Of a stretch of 37,498 bases of DNA, positions 16,962 through 26,442 are shown piece after piece. The notes under the pieces were generated by a model. That model worked only from the letters and a program-made list of their open reading frames with translations. It had not been told where the DNA came from and made no database searches. Positions within the stretch are counted from its first letter, which is position 1. The number at the start of each line of letters is the position of its first letter. Source of the stretch: Methanosphaera stadtmanae (GTDB lineage Archaea; Methanobacteriota; Methanobacteria; Methanobacteriales; Methanobacteriaceae); the NCBI GenBank assembly GCA_015062805.1, contig SUTQ01000021.1:1-37498 (forward strand), written 5' to 3'. A program made the translations under genes and the position numbers.

Positions 16962-17339
16962 CTATTTTTTATTACTTCTTTGAATTTTTCATATATTTTT
17001 ACCAATGCATATGTGTCCAGTTTGCAGTATTCAAATAATCCCTGTCTGATTTCTTCCTTTTTCGGGTGATTTATCTTTCAGACTAAGGAATGCTTCGGAT
17101 GTTTATCAACCATCATGTACGGATGATAAGTTATTATAATTTAATTAAGGATATCAGGATATAATGAGATAATACAGCTTTTAATGAATAGGAGCCCTGC
17201 ATCTCTTTTGTGTAATACTGTTTACTTCTAAAAGGTACCATGAAATCAACATATTGTCATTGATTCTTAGAATTTCTTCTTCAAGATAAGGATACATTCT
17301 TGCAAGTTCCTTATTTACAAAGATTCATTCAAATGTTTG
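16962..17339 (-). pseudogene. Shattered C-terminal fragment of a DUF2779 family protein
   Basis: Translating the minus strand in shifting frames recovers, in order: NKELARMYPYLEEEILRIND; VPFRSKQYYTKEMQGSYSLK then AVLSHY; LSSVHDG, two stops, TSEAFLSLKDKSP; and EEIRQGLFEYCKLDTYALVK, then IYEKFKEVIKN and TAG at 16962-16964. The motifs KELA..(F/Y)P.L, MQGSYS.K.VL, and E.IR..L.EYCKLDT.A.V are the core of DUF2779 (PF11074), the exonuclease-like C-terminal domain of large predicted nucleases. At least three frameshifts and three stop codons are present and the N-terminal part is absent, so this is dead. The end of the TPR/zinc-ribbon fragment lies 40 bases away. Confidence 0.8.
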
Positions 17340-17379
17340 TTTATGTTATTTTAAAATATTAAATTATATTTCAGCTTTA

Positions 17380-18747
17380 TTAAAATCCTACAAAATTATA
17401 ATCCCAATATATTTCATTAGCTACATCATAAGCATTGGATTTACCTATGAAACCTCCCTGTAAATCATCCCTTTCTCCTTTTAATAAATCAGTTGCCTTT
17501 TCATAACTATATCTTTCAAATGTTGTTAAACATAACTTTATATCTTCAATATATTCTTCAAAATTATCATAATTCTTGAATTCTTTACATGTTTCAATAT
17601 AATTCTTGAATTCATTCTTATTCCTGAAGATATGGGATTTTCCATTGTATTTTTGTTTAATAGTATTTTTGAAATTAGAGTAATCATCACATAACATTAG
17701 TTGATTTTTTTCTTTAACCAAAAATTTGATTTCAACCATTTTGTCTATGTATGCCTGAAATTCTATATTATTTAATGCAAATTCTTTATAAGCACATTTC
17801 TGCATACTGTCTATAGAACTTACATGATTTTCTTCAAGATACTCTACAGTCCATACTATGATATCTTTAGTGTAATCGGCAAGTTTGAAATTATCCTCTT
17901 TAAGATCTATGCCACATAAACCCATATATATTTCCTTTTTACATTCAGGACAGTAATCTGTAGGCCTATATTTTAAAATATTAATCTTTTCAGATGCATA
18001 ACATTGATTACTACTGAAATCCGAATCTTTTGTCGCTATAATTAACCCATATTTAATAGGCATTAATTTTCCATGACATTCAGGACAGATACATTTTTCA
18101 TGCTTGAAATTTATGAGACTAATCCAGTCCATATAATATGAACTATCGTTTTGAGTTTCAATATCATCAGATTTATCCCATAGCATTTTAAGTTTTTTTA
18201 ATTCTTTTCTTGTCCATCTTTCAATCAACAGCCTGTTTAAACAGTATTTTGCTTTGTTATATTCTCCATTGTTTATTAAATGGTCAACAAATTTATCTAA
18301 GTTATAATAGATAACAGGATAGTCTATTTCAATATCTTTTAATAATTCATATGCTTCATCATATTGTTTTGAAATTATTAACATTTTGAATTTCTGATTT
18401 AATATTTCCTGATTGTATGGGTTTATTTCCAATATCTGATTAAATATTGGTAGAGCCTCATAAGGCTTCATAACTCCAGTATAGTATTTGCGTGCCTTAT
18501 CCAATAAGAGCAAATAATTTGTAGGATTTTCACCAAATAATATATTAAGATATGTCTTATATCCCATACTTTTTAATGGAGTATCTTTATATCCCATAGA
18601 ATTTATTTTTCTTATCCAAGATTCTGTCTGTTTCCTGTCAGGATCATAGAATAGTTTAAAAAATATCTCCGAATTATCATTTGATATAGAGTATTTGGGA
18701 TATGATTTTGTTAACAGAACTAACATCCATGAATTAGAAAACTTCAA
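17380..18747 (-). pseudogene. 5'-truncated TPR/zinc-ribbon/winged-helix protein
   Basis: From about residue 20 this open frame aligns with the C-terminal half of the 761-aa protein at 3819. SNDNSEIFFKLFYDPDRK then SWIRKI matches SNDDQYIFFKEFYEVNNK then LWIEKI; SSYYMDWISLINFKHEK matches SPYYMNWIELINYKYES. The zinc ribbon (CPEC, then CPEC) and a winged-helix-like segment follow. The homologue's first ~400 residues are missing. An extra ~90-residue C-terminal region (EFKNYDNFEEYIEDIKLC and on) is not in the 3819 protein but recurs in the plus-strand fragment at 18695. The only starts are a TTG at 18747 or internal codons without a ribosome binding site, and the first codons overlap the opposite-strand fragment. 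It therefore looks cut off by a rearrangement at about 18690-18720, but a shortened product cannot be excluded. Confidence 0.7.
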
Positions 18748-19205
18748 ATGGTATGATGAAGTATTGTCAAAATGTTTTGAAGAATTTAATGGTAACTATG
18801 ACGAATTCTTTGAGAAGATTTATGAAATATCTGAAGATACAATTGATGCGTGTCTGGACAAAGCAAAACTTTACTCAAAAGTTTATGGTAAGGATATGGC
18901 AGAAAAATACGTTGAAAAACTTGTTAAAATTTGTCCTTCCAACCCTGATGTTAAAGAATTCCATGACAGGATACTTTATATCAATAACGTGTATAATATT
19001 ACGGAAGGCTGTGATGAATTCAAGGATTACAATAGTATTGAGGAATACATTGAAGATGTTATAGTCTGCATTGTAGCAAGCTTTCCATATTATGATGAAA
19101 AAAAAAGCAAGAACAATCGTGAAAAAATCAGAAGACTTTATTAAAGAATCTTATGAAAAGCAATGGCCTGCAGGTGAAGTATCATGGGAATTTGCTATTT
19201 GGTAA
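18695..19205 (+). pseudogene. Fragment of a related TPR protein with a poly-A frameshift
   Basis: The plus-strand frame gives helical TPR-like sequence (FEEFNGNYDEFFEKIYEISE, then LYSKVYGKDMAEKYVEKLVK). It continues with CDEFKDYNSIEEYIEDVIVC, which matches the C-terminal region of the minus-strand gene that ends at 17380. The initial frame stops at 19142-19144. Removing one A from the nine-A run at 19098-19106 gives DEKKARTIVKKSEDFIKESY then EVSWEFAIW and TAA at 19203-19205, which again matches the other copy (SYEKATDLL, then ANEIYWDYNF). No ATG or ribosome binding site begins the frame; it opens from about 18650, inside the opposite-strand gene. It is a C-terminal fragment, head to head with its paralogue. 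Slippage on the A-run could restore the frame in a share of transcripts. Confidence 0.65.
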
Positions 19206-19476
19206 TTGAAAATTTGAAACTAATGATATTAAAAATAATTAAACTAACAAATTATTAAACTATATATGTAAATAAAGTCTTAAAAAAATTGACTAACTGT
19301 TATTTAAAAAGGATTATTAAGAATAGTCGGAAAGAGGATATAATTTATATTCAAAACTAGTGAAAAAATTTGAGTTAATTATATCTTTTAAATATTAATC
19401 CAACTATTCTCATATTAATTTTGTTTTCAATATTATTTCATATGAACAAAAATATTTTCTTCTAGATAATACAATA

Positions 19477-22098
19477 TTAATTATTGAATTCATATATTTC
19501 TGTTGGTGTTTTTTGTTGGAATGATATTATTGCTTTAAAAGGTATGTATCCATCTATAAAATCACTTTTAAATATATTTTCCATATACAGATATTGATAA
19601 CCCATCCTTTTAATTATATCACCCTTATCATTTTTAAAATAAAATATTACTTCTGTTATAGTATTTGCAGGAGTATCTCTTAGCAATATCCTATTTTGAA
19701 CTATGTATACTCCCGGAGTCAATCTTAATCCTTCTAAATATTTAGAAAAACCATATATATTATCCGAACCTAAATTAACCGTATCTGAAATATCAAGATC
19801 CTCATAATGTTCTTTATATAATGTGAACTCGTCATCTTCATAATGCTCTTTAAAATGTGGTGTAAGTATCTCCACAATATTTTCTTTAGTTTTTGCTATG
19901 AAACATATTTGTGTTTGTGTTTTATCATATTTAGTATTACCAGCATAAATTGCTGTTAAAGTGTGTGTGATATTAGGATTTCCATCATAATAACATGTGA
20001 ATAATCCATTTTTGTCTGTTTTTGTAGTATATTTTTTTCCATCAATCATTAATGTTAATGGAGTGTATCTTAGCATATTTCCCTTATAATCATAAAATTG
20101 TCCTTTAATTGTAATAAAAGGAGTATTTACTTCTTTAACAGTATTTGAAATTGTAATATGTGTTTCTATTCTATCTGCTATAATTCTAATTGATTTAGTT
20201 GATGGTGCATATATATAGTTTCCATTATATTTTAGTGTTACATTATTTACTCCCATTTTATTTATTAGATAATCTAACTTAAAATATCCTTTATCATCAA
20301 TATTTGTATTATAATTTTCTCCATTAACTATAATGGTAATAGGTATGTTAGTTAATCTATTTTCAAACTCATCGTTAACTCTTCCAGTAATGGAAACATT
20401 ATCCCCTACTCTTGCAAAAATATTATCATCAACAAATATTTCAGTATTAATTTTACTGTAAGATTTTTTAACTGATGTCCCAATATATCTGGCATTTCCA
20501 GAATAAGAAACTGTTATTACATTTTCATTTTTTAAATTTGATATAAATGAATGATTAAATTTTCCATAGAAATCTGTTTGTGTTTTATATTTATTTCCAT
20601 CAACATCAATTTCTAATGTTGTATACCTAAGAGGATTTCCATTATAATCTGTAAAATTTCCATCTAGTTTAATAATATAAGAATCTCTATCAGAAGAGTA
20701 TGATTCGTAACCTGGATTAAATTTTAAAATTGTATCTTTAGGTATTACTGTAAAAGTAGATGAGATATTTTGGGCATTATATCTATTGTTTCCTGAATAA
20801 GATACTGTAATATTATTTACACCAATTGTATTTGTTCTGTAATTATAAGAATATTAGCCATCATTATCTGTTTTTATATAATATTTTTTTCCATTAATAT
20901 TGAGATTTAATGTAGTATATCTAAGTGGATTTCCGTCATTATCCGTGAAAATTCCCCATATTTCATTGTAATCTGTGTATTGAACAAAATCATTATATAC
21001 ATTCAACTTTAACAATGTTGCTTTACTTATTACGTTAAATGTAGATTCTGTAGTAGCTGCTTTATATCTAATATTACCTGGATAACTTACAATTATTTTA
21101 TTTTCACCAACAGTTCTTGTTTGGTAATTTAATGTAAATTCTCCATTAGCATCTGTTTTAGTTGTGTATTTGATTCCATTTATATTTAGAGTTAATGTTG
21201 TGTATCGTAATTTATTTCCACTATTATCTTCATATTTTCCAGTTATTCTGAGAATACTTACAATGCTCTTTGTTTCTATTGGATTTATTGTTATTTTTGT
21301 ATCTTTATTTGTTACATAAAAAGTTGTTGTAAAAGTTGTACCACTATATCGAGTATTTCCAGGATAAGATGAGGTTACAACATTGGATCCTACATTGTTT
21401 GTTTTATAATTAAATGTATAATCTCCATAATTATTTGTTGTTGTAGTATATTTGATTCCATTTATGTTAAGTGTAATCGGTGTGTATCTTAAGTTGACTC
21501 CATTTTTATCAGTATACTTACCAGAAATTACTACATAATCTGTGTATTGTGTAGTTTCTATTGGATTAATAGTTATATTTGTTTTTTGTTTAGTTACTAA
21601 AAATGTTTCTGTAGTAGTTGTTCCTGAAAATTTTGTATTTCCTGAGTAACTTATTGTTACAATGTTAGTTCCGACCGCATTTGTTCTAAATTTTTCTATA
21701 AAATTTCCATTGTTATCAGTTTGTATTTGATATGTGTTACTGTTAATTTTAAGAGATAAAGGTGTGTATCTTAATATTCTACCAGTTACATCTTTATAGT
21801 TTCCAGATATTGTAACATTATCTGTGTATTGTGTATTATTTATGGAATCTATTGAAATTTTTGTAGGAATGGTAGATGTTTTTGTAGGTTTATCACTTTT
21901 AAATATATTTTTATCTTTTTTTTCCACTATTGAATTAGATTGAAGTATTGTCGTATCAGAAAACATTGATTCTTCAACATTCTCTGTTGAATTTTTTACA
22001 TCAGAATCCTCTTCTATTTCTGTAGCACTGACAATTCCTACTAATATGATTAATAATGAAAAAAATATAAAAAATTTTTTGATGCTTTTAATTTTCAT
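19477..22098 (-). pseudogene. Secreted adhesin-like protein with seven Ig-like repeats, broken by one stop codon
   Basis: The start is ATG 22098 after AAAGGAATGAT. A signal peptide (to about residue 25, ending GIVSA) and an acidic linker are followed by seven ~95-residue Ig-like repeats (T-x-I-x-I-x-x-I, VxISG, LRYTxLxLNINGxKY, TxxxGxF, VSYxGNxRY). The shared C-terminal domain (LGSDNIYGFSKY, GVYIVQNR, VIFYFKNDKG, DGYIPFKAIISF) is the same as that of the protein at 11781. A single TAA at 20854-20856 falls in the fourth repeat, in GGC-TAA-TAT, where a sense codon such as TAT (Tyr) is expected. I translated 20257-20853: the frame is unbroken and contains no further stop. One substitution thus splits an otherwise intact 872-residue protein. 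The upstream part (414 aa) could still be secreted without the C-terminal domain. Confidence 0.88.
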
Positions 22099-22383
22099 AA
22101 AATCATTCCTTTAATTTTATTTAATAATTTATTAGCCATATTAATTTTTTTATCTTTGGATACTTTTTGTTAATTATTTATATTGATTTTAATGTTATAA
22201 TTATTTTTATTTTTTTAAATATTTGTTTTCTCATAACAACTAATAATAACATAATTAATTTTGAAAGTAAATTGAAACAGAATATTAAAATTAGTAAAAG
22301 GAGATTGTATAAAAATAAACTTAAAACTAAAACAAAATCATACAATGAACAAAACTAAAATAAATAAATAAATATTAATAATT
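22099..22383. other. Intergenic region upstream of the broken adhesin
   Basis: AT-rich. It contains the ribosome binding site of the broken adhesin (near 22105-22112) and presumably its promoter. The short plus-strand open frame here is lysine/asparagine-rich with no ribosome binding site and is not accepted as a gene. Confidence 0.45.
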
Positions 22384-22429
22384 AAAAAATAGTTATCGCA
22401 GAGAGTTATCGTAACCCTCCATAATAACT
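22384..22429 (-). terminator. Stem-loop and T-run after the 1170-aa adhesin
   Basis: On the minus strand, about 32 bases after the stop, AGTTAT (22429-22424) can pair with either of two ATAACT copies (22409-22404 or 22396-22391). The second copy is followed directly by ATTTTTT (22390-22384). The duplicated pairing arm gives two alternative hairpins. Confidence 0.45.
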
Positions 22430-22460
22430 AAAAATAGAGGAAAAATATCACATACTTCTC

Positions 22461-25400
22461 CTAATCACTTGCTTCAAAGCTTTTTGTTGCTTTGTCTCCC
22501 AGATAATTGCTATTTCCTTTGTAGGTTACTGTTACATTTTGTGTTCCCGCACTTGTTGGCGAGTAGGTACATGTGAACATTCCTTTTGTATCCGTTTTTA
22601 TCTGCTGTTCTACGCCGTTTACTTTAACGAATATGTTGCAGTTTTTGTAAATTGTTCCACTGTCGTCGGTTAGTTTACCGGTTATTGTTGTCGGGGTAGC
22701 GACTGTTGTATCGGGAATTTCATCTATTATGAGTTTTGTTGCATGTTTGGTTACTGTTAGTGTTTTCGTTGCGGTAAGCTGAGTTTCTGTAGTTTCATCG
22801 TTGTATGTTGCCGTTACTGTAAAGTTGCCTAATTCTAAAGCTTGTGCTTTATATGTGTATTTTCCATTTTTATCTGTAGTTAGTATGACTGTTTCACCAT
22901 TTATGTTCAATTGTACTTCTGCACCTGTTATGATGTTTCCTTCATAATCTGTCAGCTTTCCTTGGATGGTATAATTGTCCCTGTATGTTACCGGTTTTAT
23001 CGTGAACATAACCAGTTTCATGCCAGATGTTGTAAATGTTGCAGTTGCATTTGAAGCCAGATATTTTGTATTTCCTTTATATTTTACCAGAACTACTTGT
23101 TCTCCTACAGTACTTGTTGTGTATGTTGCCTTGAATATACCTGTACTATATGTTGTTATGTGTTGCTCTTCACCATTCAGGTATACGAATACGTTAACAT
23201 GGCCAAGAGGATTGCCATCAATATCGGTAATCAAACCTGTGATTGTAATGTTTTCATTGCATGTCACGCATGCAATGTCGTTAATCGTGACTTTAGATTC
23301 CCTTTTGTTCACAGTGAATGTTTGTGTTGTGTTACTTGCCTTGTATTTATCTGTTCCTGCATATATTGCAGCAATTGTTTGTTCACCTACCGTTTTAAGG
23401 GTGGTATTGTATTCAAATATACCTCCCCTAGTGGTTACGTTAACAGTTTCATCTCCAATACTTAAGGTAACTACTTGGTTGAATAATCCAACTGAATCTT
23501 CGTTAATCAACATACCACTAATGGTCACATTTGAATTATATTTGGCATCCGTAATTGGATTTAATATTATTGTCGTATCTTTGGCTCCCGTCAATTCTCT
23601 TATTTGTTCCTCAAGATCGTCAATTCTTTCTGATTGACTATTAATCGTGCTGTTTAGTTCTTCATTTTGCTCCGTTATTTCATTGATTTTGTCGTTTTGT
23701 TCATTTACCGTATTATTTAATGTGTTGATGATATCCGATTGTTCTTGAACTGTATTGTTTAATTCATTAATTGTGTTATTCAATGTATTGATTGTGCTGT
23801 TTTGTTCTTGAACAGTATTGTTTAACTCATCAATTGTGGTTGTTTGTTCTTCAACAGTATTATTCAAGTCATTGATTATGATGTTTTGATCTTGTACTAT
23901 ATTGTTTAAGTCATTGATTATGATGGTTTGTTCATTTACTGTATTGTTTAACTCATTAATTTTATTATTCAATATATCGATAATAATGGTTTGATCTTGA
24001 ACAATATTGTGTTGGAATTCTACTTCTTCTTCTAGTTCTTCTATTTTTTCATCTTTATCTATTTCCACGGTGAAATCTATTGTTACTATGGATGCCTTAT
24101 AATCCTCATTTTCTTGGTAGTTAACAGTTATTGTGTAATCACCAAGGCGTAGAGTTTTATCTGTGATTACTCCGCTAGTAGTTTCTTGACTGATGTCTCC
24201 CGTTATCTTGATTGCAGCATCAGGCAGGGGTGTCCTGTAAATATCATCCAGTACGGTTATGTTTATCTGCACATTGCCCTCAGTATTATTAAGAATATCA
24301 TAAATGATAGTGGTGTTTCTTTGTTTTATTATGTTTAAAGTGAACTCTGTTGAACTTGGAGTAACATAATAATCATTGCTAATGTATGTTACGTTTATGA
24401 CATAAGAATTATCTAAATCATTGTTGTAGAGGTTTTTCAATGCCTCATTTAGTATTTCTGTTGAGAACGTGTATCCATCCCTTACATTATGACAACTTAC
24501 AAGTTCCTGGTATTCGTCACCATCCTTTACTCGTATGTCCGCTGTTCCTTTTTCACTTCTAGTATCAGTTATATCTAGTATTATATCATTCTTGACCCCA
24601 CCATAATAATCATAAGCCGTTTTATGTGTTGATATTTCAGATGCTTCAACAATTTTTAAAGTTAATGTATTGGATTGTTGATTGCAGATGGTATAATAAA
24701 CAGAGTATGTGCCTGGTTTTAGATTGGATAACGTGTAAATGTCACTTGTTGTTGTAACGTTTTCTTCACCGTTGATGTAAAGCGTTTTGGTTATTTTTTC
24801 CAGGATATCCATATCATAGTATTCTCGATGTTCTAATTCTATGATAAAGTTTAATGTTACATCCTCACCTGTTTCGAAAGTTTCCTGATTATCATTAACA
24901 GTTAAATTAATGGTTTTAAAACTTATATCTGTAGAATCATAAATGTTCCTTTCAATAGTTTTTTCTCCAAGAATATATAGTGTTTCATTATCATCTGCAG
25001 TATTTCCCGTAAACGTGTTGTTTATTATAATGTTGGTATTACCATCATCACTGCATATAGCTCCTGCTCTACCTGCATGGTTTTCAATGAAAATCGTTTC
25101 AGTCACATTAAACTTAGCATCCACAGAAGATTCGTAGTTGAATATTGCTCCTCCATTACTTACTGCTTCATTATGCTTTAATGTGGAATTGAAAATAGTT
25201 ATATTTCCACATATATTATCTATTGCTCCTCCATCATAGGTTGCAGTGTTGTTTGCTAGTGTGGAATCTTTGATGGTTAAATTTCCAAAATAGATGTATA
25301 TTGCTCCTCCATCATTATTTGCTGTGTTGTTTGCTAGTGTGGAATTTGAAATTGTTAGTGTTTCCCAGTTGAATATTGCTCCTCCACGGTATGCTTGGTT

Positions 25401-25973
25401 GTTTGTGAGTGTGGAGTCTATGATGTTTAGTGTTCCACGGTTATCAATTGCTCCTCCAATGTCTGATTTTGCGTTTGTTATGGTGATGTTCTTTAGAATC
25501 AAAGTACTTACAGTACCTATTAAGAATACTTGTTTTTGATTACCGTTTATTGTTTTTCCGTTTCCATCAATGGTAATTGCTATGCCATTAGTAAATCCTA
25601 TTGTTTCTGTATTTATGATGTTTTCCTGAAGGGTAATTGTGGTATCCTCCGTTGCTTGTGTTATTGTTTGCTTTAGTTGTTCCCATGTTGTTACAGATGT
25701 GGCTTCTTTTGTGTTGTCCCTGTTGTTGTTTTTTTGTATGCTTTGTGTTGCAGTCACATCATTTTCCGGAATTGCGTCCCTTTCTACATATTTTTCTTCA
25801 TTATCCTGTATTGCCATATTATTCATATCTGTTGCCGTCTGTGTTTCCTGCATCGTCTCTTCTGTCATGCTGGCAGGGCCTATGACATCATCCGATACAT
25901 CAGTTGCACTTGCAACTCCCACAAGCAGTACCATTAATGCAACAAAGATTAGCAGCTGTTTTTTTACATTCAT
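22461..25973 (-). CDS. Large secreted adhesin-like protein A: beta-helix, coiled-coil stalk, Ig-like repeats (1170 aa)
   Basis: The start is taken at ATG 25971-25973 (MNVKKQLL), the position conserved in the two sister genes; an upstream TTG at 25991 is in frame. Signal peptide: residues 1 to about 24 (VGVASA). Right-handed beta-helix: about 158-328, with repeats of GGAI-N-x-x-x-L-T-I-x-x-S-T-L-x-N-N-x-A. A beta-rich spacer follows (FETGEDVTLNF and ITDTRSEKGTADIRVKDGDE). A coiled coil spans about 638-793, built from 14-residue units such as NNTVQEQNSTINTL. Four ~90-residue Ig-like domains run from about 795 to the end, closing with SNYLGDKATKSFEASD. It is probably a surface adhesin whose stalk projects the helix. 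No anchoring motif or terminal membrane helix is visible. It is the last of three tandem paralogues sharing a promoter sequence. Confidence 0.88.
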   Translation of the reverse strand: MNVKKQLLIFVALMVLLVGVASATDVSDDVIGPASMTEETMQETQTATDMNNMAIQDNEEKYVERDAIPENDVTATQSIQKNNNRDNTKEATSVTTWEQLKQTITQATEDTTITLQENIINTETIGFTNGIAITIDGNGKTINGNQKQVFLIGTVSTLILKNITITNAKSDIGGAIDNRGTLNIIDSTLTNNQAYRGGAIFNWETLTISNSTLANNTANNDGGAIYIYFGNLTIKDSTLANNTATYDGGAIDNICGNITIFNSTLKHNEAVSNGGAIFNYESSVDAKFNVTETIFIENHAGRAGAICSDDGNTNIIINNTFTGNTADDNETLYILGEKTIERNIYDSTDISFKTINLTVNDNQETFETGEDVTLNFIIELEHREYYDMDILEKITKTLYINGEENVTTTSDIYTLSNLKPGTYSVYYTICNQQSNTLTLKIVEASEISTHKTAYDYYGGVKNDIILDITDTRSEKGTADIRVKDGDEYQELVSCHNVRDGYTFSTEILNEALKNLYNNDLDNSYVINVTYISNDYYVTPSSTEFTLNIIKQRNTTIIYDILNNTEGNVQINITVLDDIYRTPLPDAAIKITGDISQETTSGVITDKTLRLGDYTITVNYQENEDYKASIVTIDFTVEIDKDEKIEELEEEVEFQHNIVQDQTIIIDILNNKINELNNTVNEQTIIINDLNNIVQDQNIIINDLNNTVEEQTTTIDELNNTVQEQNSTINTLNNTINELNNTVQEQSDIINTLNNTVNEQNDKINEITEQNEELNSTINSQSERIDDLEEQIRELTGAKDTTIILNPITDAKYNSNVTISGMLINEDSVGLFNQVVTLSIGDETVNVTTRGGIFEYNTTLKTVGEQTIAAIYAGTDKYKASNTTQTFTVNKRESKVTINDIACVTCNENITITGLITDIDGNPLGHVNVFVYLNGEEQHITTYSTGIFKATYTTSTVGEQVVLVKYKGNTKYLASNATATFTTSGMKLVMFTIKPVTYRDNYTIQGKLTDYEGNIITGAEVQLNINGETVILTTDKNGKYTYKAQALELGNFTVTATYNDETTETQLTATKTLTVTKHATKLIIDEIPDTTVATPTTITGKLTDDSGTIYKNCNIFVKVNGVEQQIKTDTKGMFTCTYSPTSAGTQNVTVTYKGNSNYLGDKATKSFEASD
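23680..24010 (-). repeat. Tandem 42-bp coding repeats of the coiled-coil stalk
   Basis: The region encodes six 14-residue units (pattern N-N-x-(V/I)-x-(E/D)-Q-x-x-x-I-(N/D)-x-(L/I)) plus one half unit (NNTINEL), equal to two heptads per unit. Copies are imperfect in DNA. The sister adhesin at 26398 goes straight from IDKDALINELLAPK to its Ig-like domains, so it has no stalk here. Confidence 0.8.
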
Positions 25974-26001
25974 ATCTAACACATCATTCAAGTTAATTTT
26001 A

Positions 26002-26040
26002 TATGATATTATATATGTGATGGAAGAATATTTAATATTT
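26002..26040 (-). promoter_or_regulatory. Conserved promoter/leader of adhesin A
   Basis: On the minus strand the sequence AATATTAAATATTC (TATA-like) is followed by CACATATATAATATCATAT. The same two blocks at the same spacing precede the adhesins at 30846 and 36174, while the surrounding bases diverge. The transcription start would lie near 26005-26010. Confidence 0.55.
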
Positions 26041-26113
26041 TTATTAATTTGTTATGGGATTGTCTATATTTTTTATTAAACAAGTGGATTTTTTAATAAA
26101 ACTATATTTCTGA

Positions 26114-26266
26114 ATTAATTTAGTATGTACCATTAAAAATATTCTACAATTAGCTCTAAGAACACACAGAATAACAAAAACAGAAAAAGATAATGAACCC
26201 CTATGTGCCATATCTGACAACATACTCAAGGAAATAACAAAATTAGACAACATACTGGAACTATAA
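26114..26266 (+). pseudogene. C-terminal remnant of a plus-strand reading frame, probably IS-derived (copy 1)
   Basis: An open stretch without a start codon gives CTIKNILQLALRTHRITKTE, then LCAISDNILKEITKLDNILE and a TAA at 26264-26266. The near-identical copy 2 lies at 31153-31296. The composition (helical, Lys/Thr/Ile-rich, cut off at its N-terminus) and the repeated placement between adhesin genes suggest the tail of a transposase, perhaps the same one as at 14638, where the bases after the TAG read TLKCIIIL. The family is not proven. Confidence 0.4.
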
Positions 26267-26442
26267 ACAATAAATAAGTATTAAAGTCAAGAAAAAAGAT
26301 ACAGTTCGTGCCAACAGTCAACCAACAAAAAAAAAATAATTAAAGAGAAGGAAAAGGGAGATAAATTATAAATTAATCATTTCTTTATCGTTATTCATCA
26401 ATTTACTGTAAAGCTTTTAGTAACTTTGTCTCCCAGATAGTT
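26156..26442. repeat. Direct repeat, copy 1 (3' flank of adhesin B)
   Basis: This segment is almost identical to 31186-31470. The differences seen are a few substitutions and a run of A that is 3 bases longer here. It covers the remnant reading frame, the downstream flank (with AAAGAGAAGGAAAAGGGAGA) and the last ~45 bases of the adhesin gene. Confidence 0.85.

Noticed and set aside
20854-20856. Stop-codon readthrough or a recoded amino acid in the broken adhesin
   Set aside because: The codon is TAA, not the TAG used for pyrrolysine or the TGA used for selenocysteine, and no downstream structure was seen.
22167-22358. Plus-strand 63-aa open frame upstream of the broken adhesin
   Set aside because: Low-complexity Ile/Lys/Asn sequence from AT-rich DNA, no ribosome binding site, no family resemblance.
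22975-23637. Long plus-strand open frame (220 aa) opposite adhesin A
   Set aside because: It is the antisense of conserved Ig-like repeats, equivalent antisense frames appear in the sister genes, and it has no ribosome binding site.
26044-26253. Minus-strand 69-aa open frame
   Set aside because: It lies opposite the remnant reading frame, covers the adhesin promoter, and is not kept open in the second copy.
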